The notes: generated by a model not told the origin, from the letters alone. Shown: positions 1 to 9,311, counted from the first letter of the stretch. The stretch is 64,000 bases of DNA from Aliikangiella sp. G2MR2-5 (GCF_015687155.1 NZ_JADPQF010000004.1:372001-436000); one strand, 5' to 3'. A program made the numbers and translations.

Positions 1-48
1 TTGTACTATTAATCAACAGCAAAAGCACCAGTAGTCTAAGAAGGTCTC

Positions 49-2913
49 ATGTTCAGTAAGTTATTTACGCCCAAGTGGCAACATCAGGATCACCAGGTCA
101 GACAGGCAGCGGTGAATGCGCTCAATGTGAAAGAGCATGAGAGTATATTACTGCAAGTAGCGGTAGAGGATGATTGTGCGCCAATCCGGAAGCTCGCTTT
201 ATCCAAAATCGATCGACTACAGCCGCTCAAGAATTTATTGGAGAAAGCTGATACCGTCGAACAGTGGCTCACGCTTGCAAACCGCGCAATTGAGATCGAT
301 CCGGGATATTGCGAGTCGCTTTCCATGCGCCTGCAGCGTCAGTTTATAGAGTCTCTTGATGAAGTTAAATTGCTCCTCATTGCCAATACTGGTAATCCCG
401 ATTTAATTAAACCCATATTGCCTAACTTGGCAGAAGGCTTGCTGGTGACATTAGTATCTGGCGCAAAGTCTTTTGAGTTAAAGCTGGCTGCTCTGGAGTA
501 CATTCAGGAACTGCCGCGACTACAGGAACTGGCGAAGCTATCTAGTCACAAGCAGGTTATCAAGCAGATTAAAGCACAAATCAACCGAGTCAAAAGTGTT
601 AAAGAAAAGCAACAACAAGAAATGGAGCTGGCGCAGTCTATTTGTAGTCAACTGGAAAAGTTGGCTAGTTCGCATTGGGATAGTCAATCGAACGCAAAGT
701 ATCATTTGCTCGAGGCTCGTTGGAATTCTCTTTCGCCTAAAACTCAGGAGTCATTACAACTTTGTTTTTCTCAAAGTCTGAGTGCTTGTCAGAAATGTGA
801 GAAGAAAAATCGAGAACGTATCGAGAAAGAGCTTTTGGCACAAGAAGCGAGTGTTAATGCCAGGGAGGTGATACATCAGCTTCACAATATTTTTGAAGAG
901 ATGAAAACCGAAACATTGGCAAACATTGATTCTCAGATAGAAGCGTTTCAGCTTCTAAAGAAAACCTGGCTGCAATTGAGTTTGCAAGTAGAGCTCGATG
1001 CAGAGCTAAAGGGACAATTTGGCTCACTTGAACATGATATCGAAAGAATAATAAGTGTCTGGAATCAATTCGATGACAACGTCGAACAAATGAAACAGCA
1101 TTTTGCTCTAATTCCGCAAATAGCGATAGAAAAAGATAGTGAGCTCGCAGATGAACTCATTGAGTTCGCTAGTAACTGGCTAAAAAAGTGGAACCTGCTA
1201 ATTCACGACCTGGCCTGGCCCGATGAAATTCCAATGCCTGAACAGCTCAATTTATGGTTGAATGAGGTAAAAAAACTAGAAAATGAAGTTGATGAGTATC
1301 TATCAGAAGAGCTGAAAAAAATTAATCATTTGAAGCACAAGATCAATCAACTGAAAAACCAGATAAAGCGTAAAAATCTGATTGCGGCCAACAAGATTTT
1401 CAATTATGTCAATTACGAAAAGGCGCACTTAACTAAAACGTTAAATTCACCAATCGATAAAATGCTCGAGGGTGTGATCCCTCTTTTGGATGAATTAAGA
1501 GACTGGCATGCGTTTGCGACTCAGCCTAAGAAACAGGCTTTATGTGATGCAATGAAAAGTTTAACCAGGAACGATGTGGAACCGCTGGAGCTTGCAGAAA
1601 AAATTCATCAGCTGCAGGAGGAATGGCACGAACTAACTTCTTCCGATAGTAATGCTGATAGCATATTATGGGATGAATTTAAGGAAGCTGCAGATAAAGC
1701 CTATGAGCCCTGCCACAAGTACTATTTGGAGCAGGATAAAGTTAGAGCCGATAATTTAAGAAAGCGACAGTCCGTTTGTCTGCTAATTGAAAAATTTATA
1801 AAAGAATCCTCTCTTATTAGTCAAAAAAATGTTGAGCAAGAAAAATCCGATAAAGACTGGCGAGAACTTGACAAAAAATATAGCCAATGGATTGTCGAAT
1901 GGAAGAGCTATCAACCCATACCCGTTAATGAGCAGAAGAGAATTCAAAAACGATTTAATCAATTAATTGAACGAATCAAGATACCCTTGAATAATTACAA
2001 ACAGGGGAATCTTGAAGCTAGAGAAAGGCTTGTTAAAAAGGCACAATCCTTGAATGAAGTAGAAGAGGTTTCGCAGGCGGTAGATGCGGCTAAAAACCTT
2101 CAAAATCAATGGAAAGCTCTGGGAATGACTTTTTATAGGGCCGACAAGAAACAATGGCAATTATTTCGAAATGAGCTTGATAAGGTATTTGCCAGACGAG
2201 ATCTGGCGAAAAAACAATTTCTCAGTCAGTTGGATGAAAATCGCCAGTTAATTTCAGAACTAACTAAAAAAATAGAGCAGCTAGCTGAATTAAGTGCGCC
2301 AGAAATATTGGCTGCCAGGGGGGAGTTTGACCGTCTTAGTGCGCAGTGGCAAACAAACTTGAAGCTGCCAAGAAAAGAAGAAAAAGCTCTGATTAATGCT
2401 TTTGATAGTGCTCGTAAGCATTTTTCGAGAAGCTGTCAGCTGGCTAAACGCCAGGTTGAGCAGCAAAAGATTGTTAATTTTATTGATTTGTTGTTAGCCG
2501 CTAATCAAATTAAATTATCTGATTTGGCTGGAGAAGCTCAAGATATTGACGGATTTTTATTGCAGATTGAAGGTGATGATACGGATTATCTTTGCGAAGA
2601 GCTAGGCGCATCTTTGGTAGAGTCTGGAGAAAAAAGAGTTGCATCTAGTGAGTTTGTTGAGGATGTTCAGACACGACTGCTTGATGCAGAAATTCTTTTT
2701 GAGTTGACTTCATCACCAGAAATAAAAGCCAAGCGTATGGCTAGGCAGTTAGCTCTTTTAGAAAAAGGAAACATTGGTCTAAAAGCGACTGTAAAGCCGA
2801 AAAAGTGGAATGATGATTTTGCCAAATTCTTAATTTCAGGCTTGCCTGTGGATCAAAATACGCTAATAGCTATTTGCAAAAGATGGCAAAAAATTATCGC
2901 CGAAATTATTTGA
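49..2913 (+). CDS. DUF349 repeat protein with N-terminal HEAT-like repeats
   Basis: A 954-residue, almost wholly alpha-helical soluble protein with no signal peptide or membrane segment. The first ~190 residues look like HEAT repeats. Further on, several DUF349-type helical units are visible, each with a conserved Trp: around residue 525 (EEWHEL followed by a W-DEF pattern), 685 (QWKALG then QWQLFR) and 764 (AQWQTN). DUF349 proteins of this size are common in gammaproteobacteria, but their molecular function is not established. The start fits an AAGG ribosome site 5 bases upstream. It converges on ung, with a short dyad between them. Family confidence is high, function unknown. Confidence 0.85.
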   Translation: MFSKLFTPKWQHQDHQVRQAAVNALNVKEHESILLQVAVEDDCAPIRKLALSKIDRLQPLKNLLEKADTVEQWLTLANRAIEIDPGYCESLSMRLQRQFIESLDEVKLLLIANTGNPDLIKPILPNLAEGLLVTLVSGAKSFELKLAALEYIQELPRLQELAKLSSHKQVIKQIKAQINRVKSVKEKQQQEMELAQSICSQLEKLASSHWDSQSNAKYHLLEARWNSLSPKTQESLQLCFSQSLSACQKCEKKNRERIEKELLAQEASVNAREVIHQLHNIFEEMKTETLANIDSQIEAFQLLKKTWLQLSLQVELDAELKGQFGSLEHDIERIISVWNQFDDNVEQMKQHFALIPQIAIEKDSELADELIEFASNWLKKWNLLIHDLAWPDEIPMPEQLNLWLNEVKKLENEVDEYLSEELKKINHLKHKINQLKNQIKRKNLIAANKIFNYVNYEKAHLTKTLNSPIDKMLEGVIPLLDELRDWHAFATQPKKQALCDAMKSLTRNDVEPLELAEKIHQLQEEWHELTSSDSNADSILWDEFKEAADKAYEPCHKYYLEQDKVRADNLRKRQSVCLLIEKFIKESSLISQKNVEQEKSDKDWRELDKKYSQWIVEWKSYQPIPVNEQKRIQKRFNQLIERIKIPLNNYKQGNLEARERLVKKAQSLNEVEEVSQAVDAAKNLQNQWKALGMTFYRADKKQWQLFRNELDKVFARRDLAKKQFLSQLDENRQLISELTKKIEQLAELSAPEILAARGEFDRLSAQWQTNLKLPRKEEKALINAFDSARKHFSRSCQLAKRQVEQQKIVNFIDLLLAANQIKLSDLAGEAQDIDGFLLQIEGDDTDYLCEELGASLVESGEKRVASSEFVEDVQTRLLDAEILFELTSSPEIKAKRMARQLALLEKGNIGLKATVKPKKWNDDFAKFLISGLPVDQNTLIAICKRWQKIIAEII

Positions 2914-2927
2914 TTGCAAAAGTCTTT

Positions 2928-2950
2928 CTGGGCTTTAGCCTAAAGCCCAG
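2928..2950. terminator. Dyad between convergent genes, possible terminator
   Basis: A perfect 10-bp inverted repeat (CTGGGCTTTA, 3-base loop, TAAAGCCCAG) lies between the DUF349 gene and ung and overlaps the ung stop codon. Neither side has a proper U-tract, so it may stop transcription weakly or protect mRNA 3' ends. Confidence 0.4.
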
Positions 2951-3597
2951 TCGATCGGAGTTTTTCCTTGAGAGACGAGAATTTCGTTCGCTTTGGAAAA
3001 ATGTTTACATCCAAAAAAACCACGGTGAGCCGATAGTGGAGAAGGATGCGGTGCTTTTAGCACAAAGTGCTTTTGAGTATCAATTCTTGCGCCTTTTTTA
3101 TGGGCGTGAGAACCCCAAAGTAAAAAAACAACGCCTTGTAAATTATCGCTGATTCCCTGGATAACCTGATCGGTAAAACGTTCCCAACCAAGGTGTTTGT
3201 GAGAATGTGCCTGTCCCTGTTCAACGGTTAATACGGTATTTAGTAATAGAACACCCTGCTCAGCCCATTTTTGCAAATAGCCATGCTCGGGCATCTGAAA
3301 ATCCTCGATGTCAGTCGAAAGCTCTTTATACATATTGACCAGAGAAGGTGGAGCTTTGATGCCATGCTTAACCGAGAAACAGAGTCCATGTGCCTGATCT
3401 GGCCCATGGTAGGGATCTTGACCCAGAATTACGACTTTAACCTGATCGAAGGGCGTGAACTTAAAGGCATTAAAGACATCTTCCTGTGGCGGATAAACAG
3501 TTATACCCTCAGCCCTTCTATGTGCAACATATTGTAATGTTTGCTTGAAATAATCTTGTGTTTTTTCAGGTGCTAAAATATCGGTCCAGCTGGTCAT
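2935..3597 (-). CDS. ung: Uracil-DNA glycosylase, family 1
   Basis: Removes uracil from DNA as the first step of base excision repair in the cytoplasm. At 220 residues it has the usual family length. The water-activating motif GQDPYHG is present with catalytic Asp61, and the second signature HPSPLS contains His184. The uracil pocket segment GLCFSV follows the first motif. The ATG at 3597 has no strong Shine-Dalgarno sequence, but the N-terminus aligns in length with known Ung proteins. It is convergent with the DUF349 gene and divergent from the DUF1244 gene. Confidence 0.97.
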   Translation of the reverse strand: MTSWTDILAPEKTQDYFKQTLQYVAHRRAEGITVYPPQEDVFNAFKFTPFDQVKVVILGQDPYHGPDQAHGLCFSVKHGIKAPPSLVNMYKELSTDIEDFQMPEHGYLQKWAEQGVLLLNTVLTVEQGQAHSHKHLGWERFTDQVIQGISDNLQGVVFLLWGSHAHKKGARIDTQKHFVLKAPHPSPLSAHRGFFGCKHFSKANEILVSQGKTPIDWALG

Positions 3598-3785
3598 GGA
3601 GAATTGTATCTAAGGTCTATTAAGAAAAATGTATTATGCCAAGCTTGAAGGCTTATTTAAAGTCGAGAAGTCAAGCACAGCAATTGCCCTATATTTACAG
3701 GGGAGAAGATACATTATATGAGTCATCTTACAAAGAATGAAAGTAGTGATATAATTGTTCTTTGTAGAACTGAAGGCTAACAATA

Positions 3786-4088
3786 ATGGAATTTGAAAAA
3801 CAACAGGAAATAGAAGCAGCTACTTTTCGTCGATTGTTAAATCATCTGGATAATCATAAAGAAGTCCAAAATATCGACCTGATGATACTAGCTGATTTTT
3901 GTCGTAATTGTCTAGCTAAATGGATGATGGCTGAGGCAGAGGAGCGAGGTGTTGCTATGGACTACGACCAAGCAAGGGAAAATATCTATGGTATGCCTTA
4001 TAATGAATGGAAGGAACAATATCAGACCAAGGCGACAGCTGAACAACTAGCTGCTTTTGAAGCAAGGCAAAAAGCCAAATCAAAATAA
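3786..4088 (+). CDS. DUF1244 domain protein
   Basis: A 100-residue soluble protein matching the DUF1244 family. The conserved RNCLAKW segment sits at about residues 39-45, followed by a GVAMDYDQAR stretch and a YGMPYNEWK motif. The family is widespread in alpha- and gammaproteobacteria and has no assigned reaction. The C-terminus is Lys/Ala-rich and probably disordered. It precedes a DsbA-fold isomerase by 50 bases on the same strand and may be cotranscribed with it. Confidence 0.85.
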   Translation: MEFEKQQEIEAATFRRLLNHLDNHKEVQNIDLMILADFCRNCLAKWMMAEAEERGVAMDYDQARENIYGMPYNEWKEQYQTKATAEQLAAFEARQKAKSK

Positions 4089-4138
4089 TGTAATTCATAG
4101 GGTCGTCTGACAAATATTTAGATTATAAGAGTAGCGTA

Positions 4139-4777
4139 ATGAAGCTTTGCTGGTATTTTGATTTTATTTCACCGTTTGCTTACATTCAGCTTAAACAATT
4201 TGAAAGGCTTCCTTCAAATGTTGAAATAGAGTTTAAACCGATCCTGCTTGCCGGGCTGTTGAACCATTGGCAAAATGTGGGCCCGGCAGAAATCGCACCT
4301 AAGAGAATTTTTACTTATAAACATTGCTACTGGAAAGCGAAATCGTTGGGTATTCAATTTAATATGCCTCCAGCGCATCCATTTAATTCTTTGATGGCTC
4401 TGAGACTGGCGATTGCAATGAATTGCAGTTCTCAAGCTATTACCTGCATATTTGACGCCATATGGAAACTGGGGTATTCATTGGAAGGCGAGGAGTGTAT
4501 CCAGTTTCTCCAGAACAGTTTAAAAAATAACGACATTCTTTCTCTCGTCTCGAATGATGACATCAAACAAAAATTAAAAGAAAACACCGAGCAGGCTGCT
4601 AGTATTGGTGTGTGGGGCGTACCTACCTTTGTTGTTGAAGAATACAAAAACGAATTGTTTTGGGGGCTGGATTCGTTTGATATGTTGCTTGATTTTGTGA
4701 ATGAGCCTAAAGCATTTAAAGACGAACAGATGTTGAAAATTGAAAGTTTACCGGAAGGTATCCAACGTAAACGTTAG
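4139..4777 (+). CDS. 2-hydroxychromene-2-carboxylate isomerase family protein (DsbA fold)
   Basis: A 212-residue cytoplasmic protein of the kappa-class GST/NahD branch of the DsbA-like thioredoxin fold. The N-terminal YFDFISPFAY motif carries Ser11, which takes the place of the CxxC cysteine and binds the glutathione thiol in family members. A cis-Pro loop (WGVPTFVV) sits near residue 160. The founding enzyme isomerises 2-hydroxychromene-2-carboxylate in naphthalene degradation. No aromatic-degradation genes lie nearby, so a general glutathione-dependent isomerase or detoxification role is more likely. The substrate is unknown. Confidence 0.8.
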   Translation: MKLCWYFDFISPFAYIQLKQFERLPSNVEIEFKPILLAGLLNHWQNVGPAEIAPKRIFTYKHCYWKAKSLGIQFNMPPAHPFNSLMALRLAIAMNCSSQAITCIFDAIWKLGYSLEGEECIQFLQNSLKNNDILSLVSNDDIKQKLKENTEQAASIGVWGVPTFVVEEYKNELFWGLDSFDMLLDFVNEPKAFKDEQMLKIESLPEGIQRKR

Positions 4778-4903
4778 TTCGAATTTATCTTTAATTGTTG
4801 CTACTTAGATAACTTTTGTCTGTTGGCGATACCTGTAAGGATCATTAGCTATACTTGCTTCTCCACAAATTTCGTTTTGGCAAAAGAATCAAAGGAGAGC
4901 CTC

Positions 4904-5446
4904 ATGAATACAGGTATGAAAATTGGATTTGTTGGATTAGCGTTGTTGTTAATCTATTCGTCTTCCATTCAGGCTGGTGATAAAAATAAGAAACTAATTG
5001 CTGACGCTCTAAGTGCCGCGCCTCCGACATTAAAAGACAAGGTAACTGTCGTGGACTGGGAAAACAATGTCCTTAAAAAAGGCGACGGTAGTTATACATG
5101 TTTTCCAACGCCACCAAGTCTAAAAGGAAAAGCTCCGATGTGTATGGATGGTCCATGGATGAAATGGGCTGACGCCTGGTCAAATAAAAAGCCCTTGACG
5201 ATTAAAAATATTGGAATTTCCTATATGTTGGCGGGGGATGGTGGCGCCAGCAATATCGACCCATTCGCTGAAGGTCCTACAAAGGATAATGACTGGATCA
5301 AAGAAGGTCCGCATTTAATGATTATCGTACCAGATCCTGAACTACTTGATGCCTTGCCAACGGATCCCAATAATGGTGGGCCCTATGTCATGTGGAAAGG
5401 AACTCCCTATGCACACATTATGGTTCCGGTGGGCCCCAGAAAATAG
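4904..5446 (+). CDS. Exported protein of unknown function
   Basis: I do not recognise the family. The start is set at the ATG preceded by AAGGAG with a 6-base gap; the open frame runs 27 codons further upstream without a good ribosome site. Residues 1-23 form a signal peptide ending near SIQA/GDKNK, so the mature protein is about 157 residues in the periplasm or outside the cell. Two cysteines (in YTCFPTPP and PMCMDGPW) could form a disulfide. The rest is rich in Gly, Pro, Asp and Trp and ends in a GTPYAHIMVPVG segment. A terminator follows at once, so it is probably transcribed alone. Confidence 0.6.
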   Translation: MNTGMKIGFVGLALLLIYSSSIQAGDKNKKLIADALSAAPPTLKDKVTVVDWENNVLKKGDGSYTCFPTPPSLKGKAPMCMDGPWMKWADAWSNKKPLTIKNIGISYMLAGDGGASNIDPFAEGPTKDNDWIKEGPHLMIIVPDPELLDALPTDPNNGGPYVMWKGTPYAHIMVPVGPRK

Positions 5447-5462
5447 TTTGTACGGTAAAAAT

Positions 5463-5508
5463 GGCTCGTATTGCTATTGGGTGGGTATATTAATAGACGA
5501 GCCTTTTT
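5463..5508 (+). terminator. Rho-independent terminator
   Basis: GGCTCGT pairs with ACGAGCC, an inner CTATT/AATAG pair extends the helix, and a T5 run follows. It lies 17 bases after the stop of the unknown exported protein, on the same strand. Confidence 0.65.
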
Positions 5509-5529
5509 CAGGAATAATAAGAGTATTTC

Positions 5530-6426
5530 CTAAGGTGATTTTTTATCAATAATATGAATGTCTCTCTGAGGAAATGGAATTTGTATCTCCAGCTCACGAA
5601 ACTTCTTGTCTATCTCAAAGTTAACTTCACTGGTTACTTTAAATACATCAGAAATATTGTTGATAAAAAAACGCAGTTCAAATTGCAAGGCGCTATCACC
5701 AAAACAGAGAAAAAGTGCTTGTGGATCTGAAATATCTTTCTGACCTAATAATGCACTGGGATGAGCGCGTGCAATCTCCACCAGAATATCTCTGACTTTT
5801 TCAACATCGCTACCATAAGCGACTCCTATCGATATTTTTATACGTCCTATTGAGTCGGATAGCATCAAATTGGTGACTTGATTGGTAAGCAGATCGGAGT
5901 TAGGAACTAATACATCAGAACGATCAAAGGTCTGTAATCGGGTCGAGCGAATGTTAATGCTTTTTACAACCCCTTCTGTTCCACCAACTCTTATCCAGTC
6001 TCCCCGCTTAATTGGTCTCTCAAATAGTAAAATGATGCCTGATATAAAGTTACTGACAATATTTTGCAATCCAAAGCCAATACCAAAAGACAGTGCTCCG
6101 GCAATGATGGCTAAACTGGCGATATTGATTCCGGCGACAGAAAGAGAAATTAAAAGTGCCAGAGTAATCGATATATAACCGAATATTGAAGTGATGGTGT
6201 CTCTTTCACTTTGGGTCAGCCGCTTTCGGGATAACCATCTTGTATCAAGCTTATGTTTGATCCACTTGGTCACTCGAATCAGTACGACTAAGACGATGAC
6301 TGCCGCTAGAATACTAAGAGGTTCAATTTTAATTTCACCTACTGTAAAACCGTCGACAATCCAACGCCAAAAATTATTTGAAAGCCAGTTGGAAAAAATG
6401 TTGTATGCTTGAACAAAATATTCCAT
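5530..6426 (-). CDS. MscS-family mechanosensitive ion channel
   Basis: A 298-residue inner-membrane channel that opens under membrane tension and releases solutes during hypo-osmotic shock. Hydrophobic helices occur near residues 35-55 and 85-110. The pore helix with its Gly/Ala pattern (GALSFGIGFG LQN) comes next, followed by the beta domain (RPIKRGDWIRVG). It resembles the small MscS type. The start is placed 5 bases after the stop of the PH-domain gene; the longer open frame would overlap that gene. It is the last gene of a six-gene minus-strand operon that also holds putative antiporter subunits, which supports a role in osmotic balance. Confidence 0.85.
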   Translation of the reverse strand: MEYFVQAYNIFSNWLSNNFWRWIVDGFTVGEIKIEPLSILAAVIVLVVLIRVTKWIKHKLDTRWLSRKRLTQSERDTITSIFGYISITLALLISLSVAGINIASLAIIAGALSFGIGFGLQNIVSNFISGIILLFERPIKRGDWIRVGGTEGVVKSINIRSTRLQTFDRSDVLVPNSDLLTNQVTNLMLSDSIGRIKISIGVAYGSDVEKVRDILVEIARAHPSALLGQKDISDPQALFLCFGDSALQFELRFFINNISDVFKVTSEVNFEIDKKFRELEIQIPFPQRDIHIIDKKSP

Positions 6427-6431
6427 ATATT

Positions 6432-6806
6432 TTATAACATAAAAGTCGCTATTGTTTTTTGAATACCGACAATATCTGTTCCTCTTTTCAAGTCTTTGCA
6501 AATAGGGGTGCTTTGACCGGAAATCCAGATTTTTAGCTCCGACTCCATATCAAAGTGTCCATTTGACTCGACACAAAAAGTTGTAATTGATTTATAAGGA
6601 ATGGAAAGAAATTCGGTCTTTTTGCCGGTTATTCCTTGTTTATCGACTAAAATAATTCTTTTATTGGTAAAAATAAAAAGATCGCGTATGACTTTATAGC
6701 CAATCTGAATCGATTCATTATCCGCCATTATTGGAGAAAATTCCAGATTAAGCTTGTCGATATTGACTTCTGAAGCATTACCCAAAAGACCGTTCAATAA
6801 TCCCAC
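6432..6806 (-). CDS. Bacterial PH-domain protein (bPH_1/DUF1696-like)
   Basis: A 124-residue protein without a signal or membrane segment. The central LFIFTNKRIILVDKQG strand pair and the following KKTEFLSIPYKSI segment are typical of bacterial pleckstrin-homology-like proteins of the bPH_1 family. Members have no common reaction, and many associate with the envelope or form rings. It lies 2 bases after the CBS-pair gene and 5 bases before the mscS-type gene, so it belongs to the DUF1538 operon and may act on the channel or antiporter. That link is inference. Confidence 0.75.
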   Translation of the reverse strand: MGLLNGLLGNASEVNIDKLNLEFSPIMADNESIQIGYKVIRDLFIFTNKRIILVDKQGITGKKTEFLSIPYKSITTFCVESNGHFDMESELKIWISGQSTPICKDLKRGTDIVGIQKTIATFML

Positions 6807-6808
6807 TT

Positions 6809-7216
6809 CTACTCCCCTAAATAATCGAGCCAGCTAAGCACTATATCTCGATAGCTCACCATACCAATGATCTCTTCATTTTCAATCACTGGTGCAACTT
6901 GTAAACCAAATTGTTGGAAAAGTCGAGCGCAATATTTTATATCCATGTCTGCGCGCACCGATAGTACCGGCTTTGCCATTATTTCATAGAGGTTAACTCT
7001 TTCTGGTGCCCTGTCTTTTGCGATAACCTGCTTCGCGATATCTGAAAGTTGAACCAGGCCAAATTCATCATGTTCATCCCGCTTGTTGATGATGACCTGA
7101 CTGATATTTTTTGCCCTCATTACTTTGAGCGATTCCGCAACTGTTGTTACTCCATCGAGTCTTTCAAAGCTTTGGGTCATTACATCTCTGCAATAAATTG
7201 GTTTCTTATTTGTCAT
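6809..7216 (-). CDS. CBS-domain pair protein
   Basis: A 135-residue protein made almost entirely of two CBS motifs, at about residues 8-65 (YCRDVMTQSF ... VQLSDIA) and 72-132 (IMAKPVLSVRAD ... GMVSYRDIV). CBS pairs bind adenosine nucleotides and often gate transporters or channels. There is no catalytic domain. Its ATG overlaps the stop of the upstream P-II-like gene by 4 bases, a sign of translational coupling. A role as an energy-state sensor for the neighbouring DUF1538 transporter is plausible but unproven. Confidence 0.85.
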   Translation of the reverse strand: MTNKKPIYCRDVMTQSFERLDGVTTVAESLKVMRAKNISQVIINKRDEHDEFGLVQLSDIAKQVIAKDRAPERVNLYEIMAKPVLSVRADMDIKYCARLFQQFGLQVAPVIENEEIIGMVSYRDIVLSWLDYLGE

Positions 7217-7563
7217 AACTCTTCTCCAATTTTATTGGTTAATTCTTTTACCTGATGAGCAACGCCAACCGCATCCTCAACATCAATCTGGATAGCAATA
7301 CCGGTTCCTGGCTGAGTATCGAACTCGCCTACCCTGGATATTGCTTCCAATATATGCCGACTGAGATGTTCCTCAACTAAAAACAGGACAACGTCTCTTT
7401 GTGTTTCCAGTGACAATCCGAAAAAAGTTTTCTGCTGATTGATTCCTTCTCCGCGCGCATTGTTAATAATGGTTGCACCGGTGGCTCCACTTTCTCTGGC
7501 GCAGTCGATGATAGCATCTGTCTTACTGTCTTCGACAAAAACGAGCAACAATTTAAAGCGCAT
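7213..7563 (-). CDS. P-II-like signalling protein with short T-loop
   Basis: The 116-residue start is chosen at the ATG preceded by AAGGAG with a 7-base gap; the open frame extends 21 codons further into the upstream gene. The fold pattern is P-II: an N-terminal LLLVFVED strand, a GATGATIINNARG turn into the T-loop, and a C-terminal GTGIAIQIDVEDAVG strand. The T-loop is short and lacks the uridylylated Tyr of GlnB/GlnK. This is therefore not the nitrogen regulator but a P-II-like protein of the kind that sits beside transporters. It lies between the umpB-like gene and the CBS gene. Confidence 0.75.
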   Translation of the reverse strand: MRFKLLLVFVEDSKTDAIIDCARESGATGATIINNARGEGINQQKTFFGLSLETQRDVVLFLVEEHLSRHILEAISRVGEFDTQPGTGIAIQIDVEDAVGVAHQVKELTNKIGEEL

Positions 7564-7597
7564 AATTTTCTCCTTCATTTGACCGGTTAATCGGTCA

Positions 7598-8371
7598 CTA
7601 ATTTGATTCTTGCTTGAGCTTTTCAAGCTCTTGATAATAACGTTTTCTCAACGGTTGTTTGGCACGAAACTCAGAAATCTGTGCATAGGCCATAACACTA
7701 ATCATCGGGAACAAACTGGCAAAAGCTATCAGGCCAAAACCATCGATAAGCGGACTTCGTCCTGGAATATGTTCTGCAAGGCCCAGCCCCAAAGCCGCAA
7801 CTAGCGGTACGGTAACTGTCGAGGTTGTAACACCGCCAGAGTCGTAGGCTAAAGGTACAATTGTTTTTGGTGCAAAAAAGGTTTGTATAATCACAACGAT
7901 ATAACCCGCCACAATAAAGTAATGAATCGGCCAACCGGTCACTATCCGCCAGGTGCCCAATGCGATGCCTACGGCGACACCAATAGCGACTGAAATCCTT
8001 AATCCCCAGATCCCGATACCTCCCCCGGAAACCTGGTTGGCCTTAATCGCAACCGCAATGAGTGATGGTTCTGCAATGGTTGTGCTGGCGCCTATCATAA
8101 AAGCAAAAATATACACCCAAAGGTAGCTGCCTTCTGTAGCGGTTAATTGTTCTGCCATCAATTTTCCGATTGGGAAGAGTGCCTTTTCCAGTCCCAGTAA
8201 AAACAGTGCCAGACCGACAATTACTAAAAAGAAGCCGGTAAAAACTTTTTTGGGGTGCTTAATTGGTCGACGAATAACAAATAATTGAAAACCGAAAATA
8301 ATTAGCGCGATCGGGAATACATCTTTTATTGTAGATAAAAAAACATGGATAAGTTCTTGGGTCCAGGTCAT
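7598..8371 (-). CDS. DUF1538 membrane protein, UmpB-like subunit
   Basis: A 257-residue inner-membrane protein with about seven hydrophobic segments. It shows the DUF1538 signatures [12 protein letters not shown] near residue 95 and [14 protein letters not shown] near residue 178. It is a paralogue of the adjacent gene. From memory, a paired DUF1538 system from Halomonas (UmpA/UmpB) was reported to act together as a Na+(Li+,K+)/H+ antiporter, so a two-subunit cation/proton antiporter is the best hypothesis. The ATG overlaps the upstream stop by 4 bases. The cytoplasmic C-terminal tail is longer and more charged than that of its partner. Confidence 0.75.
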   Translation of the reverse strand: MTWTQELIHVFLSTIKDVFPIALIIFGFQLFVIRRPIKHPKKVFTGFFLVIVGLALFLLGLEKALFPIGKLMAEQLTATEGSYLWVYIFAFMIGASTTIAEPSLIAVAIKANQVSGGGIGIWGLRISVAIGVAVGIALGTWRIVTGWPIHYFIVAGYIVVIIQTFFAPKTIVPLAYDSGGVTTSTVTVPLVAALGLGLAEHIPGRSPLIDGFGLIAFASLFPMISVMAYAQISEFRAKQPLRKRYYQELEKLKQESN

Positions 8372-9090
8372 ATCACCATTCCGTATATCATGACAAAAAT
8401 CATCGGTGTCAGTGAAGCAAATGCGATCAAGCCGAAGCCGTCAATCATTGGGTTTCGGCCTTTAATCGCGCTTGCCAGTCCCACTCCTAAAGCGGTGACC
8501 AGAGGAACAGTAATAGTTGAGGTAGTGACGCCCCCGCTATCATAAGCAATTCCGATAATTTCTTCTGGCGCAAAGCTGGTAACGATAACCACCAGTACAT
8601 AGCCGCCTATAATCATATAATGAATAGGCCATCCTCTTAAAATTCTCAATACACCGAGTAAGATTGCGACGCCGACACTGAAAGCAACTGTAAGCCTAAG
8701 GCCTAAAGCGTAGCTTTTTTGGGAGTCAGCATCATTTTCAATAATGCCAGCGGAGGCGGCCACCTGTGCAGCTTCACTACCGACAGCAATAAGAGCTGGT
8801 TCCGCTATAGTGGTACCGAATCCTAATGCAAACGCGAAAGTTAATAGCCAGGAGATACTACCTTTTTTTGCAAAGGCGTAAGCCATGTCCTCGCCAATTG
8901 GAAAGAGCCCCATTTCCAGTCCTTGGATGAAAAGCGTTAACCCGGCAACGACCAGCAGAGTACCGAACAGAATATCCAGTGCATTAGGCAGAGATTGCTG
9001 CATTACCACGACCTGAAAGAAAAGGATTACCAGCACTATGGGCGCAAGATCTCTGATGCTTCCTGTTAGTGCTGTAAGCAATTGTTTCAT
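8368..9090 (-). CDS. DUF1538 membrane protein, UmpA-like subunit
   Basis: A 240-residue inner-membrane protein and first gene of the operon. It has the DUF1538 motifs [12 protein letters not shown] (about residue 94) and [14 protein letters not shown] (about residue 182), plus a [16 protein letters not shown] segment near the C-terminus, all shared with the downstream paralogue. The Asp/Ser/Thr-rich [10 protein letters not shown] stretch inside a membrane region is a plausible ion-binding element. It probably forms a heteromer with the next gene product. The antiporter function rests on family knowledge only. A promoter-like element with an 8-bp dyad lies about 115 bases upstream. Confidence 0.75.
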   Translation of the reverse strand: MKQLLTALTGSIRDLAPIVLVILFFQVVVMQQSLPNALDILFGTLLVVAGLTLFIQGLEMGLFPIGEDMAYAFAKKGSISWLLTFAFALGFGTTIAEPALIAVGSEAAQVAASAGIIENDADSQKSYALGLRLTVAFSVGVAILLGVLRILRGWPIHYMIIGGYVLVVIVTSFAPEEIIGIAYDSGGVTTSTITVPLVTALGVGLASAIKGRNPMIDGFGLIAFASLTPMIFVMIYGMVI

Positions 9091-9203
9091 TGAGCAGCGA
9101 ATCCTTTAATTTAATATTGGGTTGTTCGGCTTTCCTTAATGTTTTTTAAAGTGGGGAAAGCTGTTAAGCCTGCATGGTGCCAAGCAGAATGATGTTTGCC
9201 ATT

Positions 9204-9241
9204 ATTATAGTTAATGTAAGATATTCTTGTTTGTCTTACAT
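9204..9241 (-). promoter_or_regulatory. Candidate promoter and operator of the DUF1538 operon
   Basis: On the minus strand a perfect TATAAT box occupies 9204-9209. No good -35 box lies 17 bases upstream. Instead a perfect 8-bp inverted repeat (ATGTAAGA at 9214-9221, TCTTACAT at 9234-9241, 12-base gap) covers that position, which suggests regulation by a DNA-binding dimer. Confidence 0.45.
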
Positions 9242-9311
9242 CATGACAAATTCAATAAAAAAATCAAAGGGTTGAGTTGATGTTTTGGAGTATGGTCGCT
9301 GATTTGATTAG

